A program made the position numbers and the translations under genes. DNA of 7,252 nt from Acidobacteriaceae bacterium (GTDB lineage: Bacteria > Acidobacteriota > Terriglobia > Terriglobales > Acidobacteriaceae), in the NCBI GenBank assembly GCA_003140785.1, contig PLKY01000010.1, positions 1 to 7,252 of the forward strand, in the 5' to 3' direction. The notes beneath the pieces are model-generated. The model saw only the letters and a program-made list of their open reading frames with translations. It was not told the DNA's origin and did not search any database. Shown here piece by piece: positions 1 to 6,672 of the stretch; position 1 is the stretch's first letter; every line of letters begins with the position of its first letter.

Positions 1-1188
1 GCCAACCATCCCGCCGGGGCGCCCGCCTTTCAATATGATTCGCAAACGCTGGCTACTTACTCTTACCAGTTTCAGACGGCCAAGGACGGCTCGACGGTCC
101 GCGACGCCAGCGGTAATCCGCTGCCGCTGCTGGACAAAGCCGGCAAGCCGATTCCATTCACCATCGACTACCCGGAGAAGGACGCAAGCGGCAACTTCCT
201 TTCCCATGGTTCGGCTTCCTCAGTAGTCGCGCCGCACAAGGTGAGCTTCATCTTCATCCAGGCCACCGTGGCAATCCTCATTCTGGTCGGCTTCGAATCG
301 GTAACGTCGATGGGAGGCGAGGCAAAAAACCCCACCAAACACATTCCCATCGCCGTTATAGCTTCACTTTTGATCCAAGGGGTGGTGTGCTACCTGATTG
401 AGTACTTCGCGGCGAATTACTTCCTCAACTCCGGATATACCATGCAAAGCGCTGCAAACTCAGCGGCTCCTGCCGGCGACATGATGATTATTGTCGGCGA
501 TGCCTTGTTGGGCCACGGCAACGGCAGGTACTTCATGCTCGCTGAAGCCTTCACCGTCTTCCTGGCGCTGATCGGCACCACGCTCAGCTGCATGAACACA
601 GGCGCACGCGTCACGTATGCCATGGGCAAGGACGATGAGGCGCCCGAGCGCTTGGGCATTCTTCACGCCGGCTCTCTGTCGCCGCGGCGCGCCATCTGGA
701 CGCTAGCGATCATCTCGGCCGTGATCGGCGTGATCGGCGTCTCGCTCTACTTCGCTGACGGTAGCGCTCCCACCGATGCCACCATCGCCGCGCTGCCCAA
801 GTGTATCTTCTCCAGCTTCGGATACACGACGCACGATAAGTTAGCCGCGCTGCCCAGTTCCATCCTGGCGGTCACGCTCACCTCCAACTTTGGTACATTC
901 ATCCTCTACGCGCTCAGTTGCTTCCTGTGTATCGTGGCCTTCCACAATCGCCCCGACTACAGCTTCGTCAAGCACCTCCTGATCCCCGGGTTTGGCCTCT
1001 TCGCGAACCTGGCCTGTATGGCCGCGTACCTCGTCGTACCCTTTCTGGGCTACGGAACCTGGAAAGAGCCGTACATTGCACTCGGTATCTCTGGTGTCTG
1101 GGGCTTGTACGGAGCAATTTATTTCCTCCGTTCATCCAAGGCGAAAGGAAAGTCGATACTGCTCGAATCGAAGAACGTTCTCAGCTAG
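1..1188 (+). CDS. APC-superfamily amino acid permease, 5' end outside window
   Basis: This is an inner-membrane secondary transporter of the amino acid-polyamine-organocation superfamily, expected to move an amino acid or related amine coupled to a cation or by exchange. The frame is open from base 1 to the TAG at 1186-1188 (395 codons visible), so the gene enters from the left; a GTG at 241 is internal and not the start. The signature GFESVTSMGGEAKNPTKHIP at about 289-348 matches the conserved helix-loop segment of APC permeases. About seven hydrophobic helices are visible, near 247-306, 349-426, 529-597, 691-756, 889-942, 979-1041 and 1072-1128. The first 80 codons are hydrophilic and rich in Gly, Asp, Lys and Pro, probably an extracytoplasmic loop before the first visible helix. 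The substrate cannot be read from the sequence. It is followed by 167 bases of non-coding DNA and shows no link to the phosphatase beyond shared orientation. Confidence 0.88.
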   Translation, partial: ANHPAGAPAFQYDSQTLATYSYQFQTAKDGSTVRDASGNPLPLLDKAGKPIPFTIDYPEKDASGNFLSHGSASSVVAPHKVSFIFIQATVAILILVGFESVTSMGGEAKNPTKHIPIAVIASLLIQGVVCYLIEYFAANYFLNSGYTMQSAANSAAPAGDMMIIVGDALLGHGNGRYFMLAEAFTVFLALIGTTLSCMNTGARVTYAMGKDDEAPERLGILHAGSLSPRRAIWTLAIISAVIGVIGVSLYFADGSAPTDATIAALPKCIFSSFGYTTHDKLAALPSSILAVTLTSNFGTFILYALSCFLCIVAFHNRPDYSFVKHLLIPGFGLFANLACMAAYLVVPFLGYGTWKEPYIALGISGVWGLYGAIYFLRSSKAKGKSILLESKNVLS

Positions 1189-1317
1189 CCGTTGGGTAGA
1201 CCGGAAACTGCAATAGAAATACTGGTGGCATCTTCGAGGGCCGCTTTGGCAATGGCGGTTGAGAAGTACCACCCGGTAGGCTCTTGAACGTATTCGATTA
1301 AGGAACATTACATCTCC

Positions 1318-1331
1318 CCGCGAAATCGCGG
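1318..1331. repeat. Perfect inverted repeat in the leader of the phosphatase gene
   Basis: CCGCGA and TCGCGG are exact reverse complements separated by AA, 25 bases before the phosphatase ATG. As RNA this would fold as a short GC stem with a 4-base loop, followed by GAAAAACC. It could be a regulator site or a weak leader hairpin; there is no U-run to make it a terminator. Confidence 0.4.
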
Positions 1332-1355
1332 AAAAACCTTCAGGCGGCGCCGCTC

Positions 1356-2159
1356 ATGTTAGAGGTACAGTTCGGCCAGGCTAGCGATCCAGGCAAGTTC
1401 CGAACAAATAACGAAGACTCGATGGGATCATTCATTCCCTCTTCGCGCCAGCAGGCCAGGTCGCATGGCTATCTTTTTGCCGTGGCCGATGGTGTAGGTG
1501 GATTGGATCTGGGCGAAGTGGCCTCGGCCACTGCGGTTTCGGTAATCACCGAGGAGTTTGCGAAGGCGCAATCGGGAGCGATGCTAATCAGTCTCCTGCC
1601 GAAACTGATCCACTTCGCCAACGCCGCGGTACACGATCGCACTCTGGCTCCGAAGTATCGTGGTAAGAAGATGGCGACTACCGTCGTGGCTTGCGCACTG
1701 CGGCACGACCAGGCCATCGTTTCGCACGTGGGCGATTCGCGTTGCTATCTCGTACGCAATGGCAGAGCAAAACAGATCACGCAGGATCATACCTGGGTGA
1801 ATGAACAAAGGAAGCTTGGTCTGATTTCGGCCGGCGAGATCGCGGAATCGGACGCGCAGCACGTTTTGATTCGCTCTCTTGGGCCGGAGATGTTTGTGGC
1901 AGCCGACACTACAGCATTGACGCTACAGCCTGGGGATCTATTGGTGCTGTGCACTGATGGACTGCACGATGAGATGAGTAATTCGATGATCGCGGAGATC
2001 GTTTCGCAACAGAAAAACATTGATGAGATCGCGCGCGAGCTGGTGACGCGTGCCGTGGAGATCGATGGCAACGATAACACGACGGCACAAGTGATTCGTG
2101 TGCGGTCAGTAGAGCAAGTGGGCATGTATCGCGGCCGGCCTTATCGTTTTTCACCTTGA
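1356..2159 (+). CDS. PP2C-family (PPM) serine/threonine protein phosphatase
   Basis: A soluble, metal-dependent phosphatase of the bacterial PstP/PrpC/Stp1 type that removes phosphate from Ser/Thr residues, normally opposing Hanks-type kinases. All core motifs are present in order: RTNNEDS (residues 16-22), FAVADGVGG (41-49), KKMATTVV (104-111), SHVGDSRCYLVR (123-134), ITQDHTWV (141-148), LIRSLG (171-176), CTDGLHDEMS (199-208) and DGNDNTT (237-243). The metal ligands expected in the family are visible as E20/D21, D45/G46, D127, D201 and D240, so the enzyme should be active. At 267 aa it is a stand-alone catalytic domain with no membrane segment or added sensor domain. The ATG at 1356 puts the first motif at the usual distance from the N-terminus; the Shine-Dalgarno match is weak (AGG at 1342-1344). 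No kinase is in the window, so its partner is unknown. Confidence 0.95.
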   Translation: MLEVQFGQASDPGKFRTNNEDSMGSFIPSSRQQARSHGYLFAVADGVGGLDLGEVASATAVSVITEEFAKAQSGAMLISLLPKLIHFANAAVHDRTLAPKYRGKKMATTVVACALRHDQAIVSHVGDSRCYLVRNGRAKQITQDHTWVNEQRKLGLISAGEIAESDAQHVLIRSLGPEMFVAADTTALTLQPGDLLVLCTDGLHDEMSNSMIAEIVSQQKNIDEIARELVTRAVEIDGNDNTTAQVIRVRSVEQVGMYRGRPYRFSP

Positions 2160-2185
2160 ACTGGTTCTTGATGGACAAAACGTTG

Positions 2186-2209
2186 TCGGATTCTCGAATT
2201 GTCCGAGAA
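2186..2209. repeat. Overlapping inverted repeats after the phosphatase gene
   Basis: TTCTCG (2191-2196) pairs with CGAGAA (2204-2209), and the alternative TCGGA (2186-2190) pairs with TCCGA (2202-2206). The site lies 27-50 bases after the phosphatase stop and could mark its transcript end. It is followed on the plus strand by a run of A (2213-2220), not T, so it does not fit a classical intrinsic terminator. Confidence 0.3.
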
Positions 2210-2343
2210 ACGAAAAAAAAGCGGCAATCAGAAGGCGATCAAACTTTCCATTTGTTCTTCTGTCGATATCGGATATATGCTTCTTGGCGCGGGGTGCTGT
2301 TCCGACGAGTTGGCGGTATCATTACGCGCCCGACAAGGACGGC

Positions 2344-2505
2344 TCATATTATGTGGTCCGGAGGTCGTGGCTTCCTGGCTGGTTCGCACTGATCGGACCA
2401 TTTCGGCAGATATAGCGGGCCTGCGGCAAGACGAAGCAATGTATCCGCCGGCGGCATGGGAAAAAGGACGGAAGCATCAATGAGAACTGCAGAGCCATGC
2501 TTCAC
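2344..2505 (-). pseudogene. PIN-domain toxin (VapC-like), N-terminal fragment
   Basis: Reading leftwards from GTG at 2505, the fragment begins VKHGSAVLIDASVLFP and continues through a stretch containing ADTLLRLA and LPKWSDQ. This resembles the N-terminus of PIN-domain ribonuclease toxins: a hydrophobic strand ending in the first catalytic Asp (the D of LIDASV), then the characteristic DTLLRLA helix and a W-S-D motif. PIN toxins cleave RNA with a cluster of acidic residues coordinating metal. Resemblance stops after WSDQ (about 2389); the remaining 14 codons before the stop look random. Only about 39 of the roughly 140-190 residues expected remain and the later acidic residues are missing, so no active nuclease can be made. 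The start overlaps the stop of the upstream antitoxin fragment as GTGA (2502-2505), the coupling typical of toxin-antitoxin operons. Confidence 0.62.
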
Positions 2506-2642
2506 TCGTCCAAGCCGCCTTCGGGGAAGACATTGCACTCATACATACCCGTCTCAAAAGCGCCTTGAGCCAGACCATCTAACGCTGCAAGGCGTTCCTC
2601 ATCGCGCTTCTTCGCAAATGCCAGAACATCGCGACGGTACCA
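2502..2642 (-). pseudogene. HTH/excisionase-type antitoxin, C-terminal fragment
   Basis: On the minus strand, upstream of the PIN fragment, the reading contains WYRRDVLAFAKKRDEERLAA (2583-2642), then a helix with LAQGAFETGMY and a tail ending PEGGLDE. This matches the C-terminal half of small MerR/HTH_17-like proteins annotated as excisionase-family DNA-binding proteins, in which an R-R-x-D-V-L-A-F strand is followed by a charged K/R/E helix and an L-x-x-L-x-x-x-x-x-E-x-G-x-Y helix. Such proteins commonly sit directly before PIN toxins as their antitoxin and autorepressor. The frame continues upstream to 2702, but that part falls inside direct repeats and a hairpin and has no helix-turn-helix character, so the DNA-binding half appears lost near 2642. 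The family call rests on pattern memory; the tight GTGA junction with the PIN fragment supports it. Confidence 0.55.
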
Positions 2643-2649
2643 GAAACAG

Positions 2650-2671
2650 TGTAGGGACTTTTGTAGGGACT
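2650..2671. repeat. Tandem direct repeat TGTAGGGACT x2, possible integrase arm sites
   Basis: TGTAGGGACT occurs at 2650-2659 and again at 2662-2671, a 12-base period. A diverged inverted copy, AATCCCTAC (reverse complement GTAGGGATT), lies at 2701-2709. The cluster is about 90-150 bases left of the tRNA-Asn scar, the distance at which tyrosine recombinases of the lambda type have short repeated arm-binding sites. That role is inferred. Confidence 0.45.
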
Positions 2672-2690
2672 CCCCTTCAAAAAGGGGAGT
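2669..2690. repeat. Perfect 9-bp inverted repeat
   Basis: ACTCCCCTT (2669-2677) and AAGGGGAGT (2682-2690) are exact reverse complements around the loop CAAA. The left arm begins inside the second TGTAGGGACT repeat. It is strong enough to form a stable hairpin but has no T-run on either side, so it is more likely a recombination or protein-binding structure than a terminator. Confidence 0.6.
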
Positions 2691-2798
2691 ACTTCTGAGC
2701 AATCCCTACGTAGATGGAGACCTATGCTTCCACTCCAAGGCTTTGAAATCAGGAACTATAGAGCAACACTGGGCACTCTTGGGCTAAGTAAATTTCTA

Positions 2799-3171
<373 letters not shown>

Positions 3172-3177
3172 GCTCTG

Positions 3178-3208
3178 TTGGCAATAGCCAACGCATTGGC
3201 GATAGCCT
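3178..3208. promoter_or_regulatory. Tandem palindromic operator and probable promoter of the XRE gene
   Basis: TTGGCAATAGCCAA (3178-3191) is a perfect palindrome with arms TTGGC/GCCAA. A second half-conserved copy, TTGGCGATAGCCTA (3195-3208), follows with an 18-base period, sharing GGCnATAGCC. Two such sites in phase on the DNA helix directly before an XRE gene are typical of autorepressor operators. TTGGCA (3178-3183) could serve as -35 and GATAGC (3201-3206) as a weak -10 with a 17-base spacer, so the operators would overlap the promoter. The promoter element is inferred; the repeats are seen directly. Confidence 0.5.
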
Positions 3209-3226
3209 ACACGCGATTATCTAGGA

Positions 3227-3442
3227 GTGTCTAATGACATTCGCGTCCGCCTCGGAAATCATGTCCGCGCACTGCGGCGGGAGCACGGCTGGACACAAGT
3301 AGAGATGGCAGAGATGCTCGGGATCGATCGAAGCTACCTATCGGAGATTGAAACTGGCATGAAGGACCCAAGCTTACGGGTCCTGAAAACGATCGCGGAT
3401 GGGTTTAAGCTCAGCCTTTCCCAGTTGCTCAAGGGGTTTTAG
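3227..3442 (+). CDS. Small XRE-family (Cro/C1-type) transcriptional regulator
   Basis: This 71-aa protein is a single Cro/C1-type helix-turn-helix domain. The helices are readable: GNHVRALRREHGWTQ (residues 10-24), the scaffold helix VEMAEMLG (25-32), the recognition helix DRSYLSEIETG (34-44), then KDPSLRVLKTIADGFKLSLS (46-65) ending SQLLKGF. The order WTQ-x-x-x-A-x-x-x-G-x-D-R-S-Y-L-S-x-I-E-x-G is the family hallmark. It has no ligand-binding or dimerisation domain and probably acts as a dimer. GTG at 3227 is the only usual start codon after the upstream in-frame stop (TAG 3203-3205); AGGAG at 3223-3227 overlaps it, so the start is not secure and a rarer start just downstream is possible. 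The gene ends 22 bases before the acyltransferase start, leaving little room for a second promoter, so the two are likely one transcript under the palindromic operator upstream. Confidence 0.88.
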   Translation: MSNDIRVRLGNHVRALRREHGWTQVEMAEMLGIDRSYLSEIETGMKDPSLRVLKTIADGFKLSLSQLLKGF

Positions 3443-3455
3443 ACCTAGGATTTAC

Positions 3456-3461
3456 AAAGGA
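3456..3461 (+). promoter_or_regulatory. Shine-Dalgarno that supports the GTG start of the acyltransferase
   Basis: AAAGGA stands three bases before GTG at 3465. The spacing is short, but it is the only ribosome-binding match near a start codon ahead of the first conserved motif, and it favours GTG 3465 over the ATG at 3399 inside the XRE gene. Confidence 0.45.
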
Positions 3462-3464
3462 TCT

Positions 3465-5465
3465 GTGACAAGCTCAGCAAACCTCCCTACTACGTCAATT
3501 GCTCAATCGCCCGGAGTTCATCCTGAATACCGTCCGGATATCGACGGATTACGTGCAGTAGCAGTGTTGTCGGTTGTAGCTTTTCACGCCTTCCCGAATT
3601 CACTGAAAGGAGGCTTCATTGGGGTCGATATATTCTTTGTTATCTCTGGCTACCTTATCTCAACAATAGTCTTCTCTAACTTGGAGCGCGGCAGCTTCAG
3701 TATCTTCGATTTCTATAATCGCCGAATTCGGCGCATCTTTCCTGCACTTATCGCGGTTCTGGCAGCCGGCCTCATCGTCGGCTGGTTTACGCTGTTTTCC
3801 GATGAATACCGTCAGCTCGGCAAGCACATTACAGCAGGCGCAGCCTTCCTCGCGAACGTCGCTTTATATAGAGAAAGCGGCTACTTCGATCACGCTGCAG
3901 AGACCAAGCCGATGCTTCATCTGTGGAGTTTGGCGGTTGAAGAGCAATTCTACATATTCTGGCCTCTTATGCTCATCTTCGTGCGCAGATACAATTGGAG
4001 CTTTCTTTCAATAACCGGCGCATTAGCCATTCTGTCGTTTGCTGTGAACCTCTATCTTCTTTCCTGGCGTCAAAGCGCCGCATTCTACTGGCCCATATCG
4101 CGGTTCTGGGAATTGATGATTGGGGGGGGGCTCGCATATGCGGCGTTGCACAGATCCAGGTTGATAAACAGGAACAGCAATGCGCAATCAATTATCGGAG
4201 TAATACTGCTTGCGATTGGCCTTGTAGTCATCAACAAGGACCGGCCGTTTCCGGGCTGGTGGACTCTTCTGCCGACGGCTGGTGCTGCCCTTCTGATTTC
4301 GGCTGGCTCGACCGCCTGGTTCAATAAGCATGTGTTGTCCAACAGAGTAATGGTATGGATTGGCCTTATAAGTTATCCGCTCTATCTGTGGCATTGGCCG
4401 TTCCTTTCATTCGCCAACATTATGACTGGCAATTCACCGTCGGTTCGGTTGATTCTTTGCGCCGTCGCTTTCGCATTCTTATTCGCCTGGCTGACCTATT
4501 TGGTTATCGAGAAGAACGTCCGGAACTCCCCCAACAGATATACGGCAATCATCTTGCTATCGGTGCTTGCAATTGTCGCCATCGCCTCGAATCGAGTGTT
4601 TGTCAAAGACGGATTCCCGCAGAGAGCAATCGCCAAGGGGTTTAAGTTCTCCGAATTGGACAAAAGACTATTTGACCGATCGAGATACTCGGACAGCAGC
4701 TGCTCCGATTTGGATCAGATGAATCTGCTTCCCGAAGAAGTTTGTTTGTCGAATTCAAAGGCGCCCCGTTTTCTGTTTGCCGGTGACAGCCACGCTGTAT
4801 CTTTGTATGGGTCGGTTTATGCCAAACGCGTGCAACTTGATTCGATCCTGGTTGCCGGTTACGGTTGCTTTTTGTATCCCAATTTGGAATACACCCCTGA
4901 ACATAAGCTCTCTTATGGAAATAATTGCACCGCCATTTCCAACTACGTATTGAAGCTCGCACAAACGAGCAAGACAATAGAGACGGTTGTCGTGTCAAAT
5001 GTCATTCCATATGTTTCCGCAAGAGATGCGGAGAGTCCTTCCGTGTATAGAGTAAATGGACATCCGCTGACAAAGAAGGAGGCTTTTGAGTTAGGCACTG
5101 GATTCCTTGTCGACAGTTTACTGAAGGCCGGCAAGAAAGTCGTATTCGTGATCGACGTTCCGCATTTAAAAGCGGATCCCCGCGATTGCGTGCAGAGACT
5201 GCCTTTTTGGGCCCCAAAACAGTGTGAATTTCGTTCAGAAGAGAACTCCTCCAACAGGAAAGTCTATCTTGAAGCCGTGGATGGGCTGCATCGGAAATTC
5301 ACAGATTTGGAAGTATTCGATCCAACCAGCGAATTCTGCCACGAAGGATGGTGCAGCTTTAAGGACAAGGATGACCTCCTCTACTCTGACTTTCACCACA
5401 TCAGTATCTTCGCGTCGGAACGGCTGCTTTCCATGATGCGCGCGGCGAACCTCCTGACGCCATAA
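3465..5465 (+). CDS. OatA-like membrane O-acyltransferase with C-terminal SGNH domain
   Basis: A two-domain enzyme that transfers acyl (usually acetyl) groups across the inner membrane onto a surface polysaccharide or other glycan. The N-terminal acyltransferase_3 domain (residues ~20-385) shows YRPDIDGLRAVAVL with His41 after it (VVAFHAF), GGFIGVDIFFVISGYLIS, FYNRRIRRIFPAL, LHLWSLAVEEQFYIFWPL and YPLYLWHWPF, with about ten hydrophobic helices. The C-terminal SGNH esterase-like domain (from ~430) has the nucleophile motif GDSH (440-443) and the D642-x-x-H645 motif in SDFHHIS. All expected catalytic residues are present and 666 aa is normal for the family. An ATG at 3399 extends the frame by 22 residues inside the XRE gene with no family counterpart, so GTG 3465 is preferred. 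Base composition is more A/T-rich than the left-hand genes, consistent with transfer. Nine consecutive G (4122-4130) encode GGG at residues 220-222. The acceptor glycan is unknown. Confidence 0.93.
   Translation: MTSSANLPTTSIAQSPGVHPEYRPDIDGLRAVAVLSVVAFHAFPNSLKGGFIGVDIFFVISGYLISTIVFSNLERGSFSIFDFYNRRIRRIFPALIAVLAAGLIVGWFTLFSDEYRQLGKHITAGAAFLANVALYRESGYFDHAAETKPMLHLWSLAVEEQFYIFWPLMLIFVRRYNWSFLSITGALAILSFAVNLYLLSWRQSAAFYWPISRFWELMIGGGLAYAALHRSRLINRNSNAQSIIGVILLAIGLVVINKDRPFPGWWTLLPTAGAALLISAGSTAWFNKHVLSNRVMVWIGLISYPLYLWHWPFLSFANIMTGNSPSVRLILCAVAFAFLFAWLTYLVIEKNVRNSPNRYTAIILLSVLAIVAIASNRVFVKDGFPQRAIAKGFKFSELDKRLFDRSRYSDSSCSDLDQMNLLPEEVCLSNSKAPRFLFAGDSHAVSLYGSVYAKRVQLDSILVAGYGCFLYPNLEYTPEHKLSYGNNCTAISNYVLKLAQTSKTIETVVVSNVIPYVSARDAESPSVYRVNGHPLTKKEAFELGTGFLVDSLLKAGKKVVFVIDVPHLKADPRDCVQRLPFWAPKQCEFRSEENSSNRKVYLEAVDGLHRKFTDLEVFDPTSEFCHEGWCSFKDKDDLLYSDFHHISIFASERLLSMMRAANLLTP
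4122..4130 (+). repeat. Homopolymeric G9 tract inside the acyltransferase gene
   Basis: Nine consecutive G encode Gly220-Gly222 in the segment RFWELMIGGGLAYA. With nine G the frame is intact. Adding one G would send translation into a frame that stops at 4327; losing one would stop it at 4162-4164. Either product lacks the rest of the membrane domain and the whole SGNH domain. Such tracts in surface-modifying genes are often slippage-prone. Confidence 0.9.
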
Positions 5466-5706
5466 AAATTGACCCAGCGAAATCCGCAACCAGATGAAAG
5501 TTCGGGCTCCGGTGGTGGCCGACATTGCTGCAATTTCAAGATCGCTGCCTAAAGGGTCCTCATGCAGATGACTATCGTGATGTTGCTAGATACGAATCAC
5601 TTAAATTATGCGTAGTAAATTCAAATTACAACAGTTAAAGTCGAGCACAGCACCTCAAAAACAAGGGGTCCGGGCGATTCCCACAATCCAACAGCGAGCA
5701 TGCTGG

Positions 5707-5749
5707 CCAAGGGAAACGAATTCCCGGGCCGAAGGTAATACCTTGGGAA
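5707..5749. repeat. Cluster of mutually exclusive inverted repeats
   Basis: GGGAA (5711-5715) can pair with TTCCC (5721-5725). The same TTCCC can instead pair with GGGAA (5745-5749), enclosing AAGGT/ACCTT (5732-5736 with 5740-5744). CCAAGG (5707-5712) can also pair with CCTTGG (5741-5746). The arms are short, so function is uncertain. Confidence 0.4.
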
Positions 5750-6371
5750 GGCGACTCTCGACTCTGCTCAGCTCCACCAAATAGGCGTTGGAGTGATCCG
5801 AAATTGGGAGCTGGATCGGAGTATTTGAGCAAGAAGTAACCAGCACAACCCGTTTAGAAACAGAGATTTGAAAGAATAGCGATTGCCTGTGTGCGTCTCG
5901 TTTGCGTTATTGTATTGACGTTCGCCATTCCCCTTTTTCGATGGCAGGATTTGCGCGCCGGGGCCATGATCCGATCTTCATCCCTTTGGGCGGACAGAAG
6001 GATCCATCCGTAGCTCGCACGTTTATCGGCAGGATTGGAATACGGAATAACTCTGCCGTTTCCGTTCAAGAAGAATGTAGCGCTTAATGGACTCAGCTGT
6101 TTGCGGAAGTCACTTCGAGATGATGCAACTTTCGTGAAATTGAATTGCGGAGCGACCTCATTCACTATGCTAGAGGAAGCTGTTCTGAGCGAGGCGTTTG
6201 CGCTGGGCGGTGGACAAACGAATCTTAGGGTCGATGAAGTCATCGGAATTTACCTCTTTCTCTGTAGTTCGGGGTAAGCACAGATTGGGAAGAAGCGAGT
6301 GCGCGCACAAGTTCAGGGAGATTTCGACGGGACATAGAGCGATCTCCCGCAAAATGTGGAATATGTAGGAC

Positions 6372-6394
6372 TGGTAATTGGCTAGTCATTACCA
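6372..6394. repeat. Inverted repeat just upstream of the -35 candidate, possible operator
   Basis: TGGTAAT (6372-6378) and ATTACCA (6388-6394) are exact reverse complements around a 9-base centre, and end 8 bases before the TTGACA at 6403. The position suits an activator or repressor binding site for the NusG-paralog promoter. Confidence 0.45.
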
Positions 6395-6402
6395 ACGTGG
6401 AA

Positions 6403-6431
6403 TTGACATAGTGCCTACAAGCAGGTGACAT
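6403..6431 (+). promoter_or_regulatory. Candidate sigma-70 promoter for the NusG paralog
   Basis: A perfect -35 box TTGACA (6403-6408) is followed after a 17-base spacer by TGACAT (6426-6431), which matches TATAAT at three of six positions including the first and last bases. Transcription would start near 6438 and leave a leader of about 300 bases before the ATG at 6735. The weak -10 keeps confidence low. Confidence 0.35.
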
Positions 6432-6585
6432 GGGGTAGTACACAAGATTGCGGACTGTGAGGCTGGAACGAGGGCTTCACGGATCTTAAGAAGCGAACCG
6501 CTCGAATAGTCCGCACCCGCATAGGCCTGAATCGAACGACTTTGCTCTCAACTGAAATTGTCGATGAGATGCATAGAAATGTGAA

Positions 6586-6606
6586 CCGCAGATGATGAGT
6601 CTGCGG
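6586..6606 (+). repeat. Perfect 7-bp hairpin in the NusG-paralog leader
   Basis: CCGCAGA (6586-6592) pairs with TCTGCGG (6600-6606) around the loop TGATGAG. It is a stable RNA hairpin if transcribed from 6438. No T-run follows, so it is not an intrinsic terminator in itself; a pausing or antiterminator-loading element is a possible role. Confidence 0.5.
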
Positions 6607-6657
6607 CGCCGGAATAGGGCGAAGACGAAGTTCGTTGAATAAGTTTCGAAATAAGGG

Positions 6658-6672
6658 CCTGTGGCCCACAGG
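6658..6672 (+). repeat. 15-base palindrome 62 bases before the NusG-paralog start
   Basis: CCTGTGG and CCACAGG are exact reverse complements around a single C (6665). As RNA this folds with a 6-bp GC-rich stem. It is the second hairpin of the leader and might pause polymerase or shape the translation start region. Confidence 0.5.

Noticed and set aside
2156..2483. Two overlapping plus-strand frames of 78 and 94 codons
   Set aside because: They overlap each other and the minus-strand PIN fragment, lack ribosome-binding sites and have no domain character.
2669..2690. Intrinsic terminator at the 9-bp inverted repeat
   Set aside because: The stem is strong but neither flank has a T-run in the direction of transcription, and no gene clearly ends there.
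3399..3464. ATG at 3399 as start of the acyltransferase
   Set aside because: It lies inside the XRE gene, adds 22 residues without counterpart in the family and lacks a ribosome-binding site; GTG 3465 has AAAGGA just upstream.
3995..4327. 110-codon plus-strand frame inside the acyltransferase
   Set aside because: It is a shadow frame; relevant only because a one-base gain in the G9 tract would lead into it.
5465..5560. Insertion-sequence end (AAAAATTGACCCAG motif resembling subterminal repeats of some IS families)
   Set aside because: No transposase fragment, no matching inverted repeat and no target duplication can be seen; the resemblance is only stylistic.
5854..6243. 129-aa minus-strand open frame in the gene-poor region
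   Set aside because: No recognisable domain, no ribosome-binding site, no pairing with a neighbour, and odd composition; it overlaps shorter plus-strand frames that are no better.
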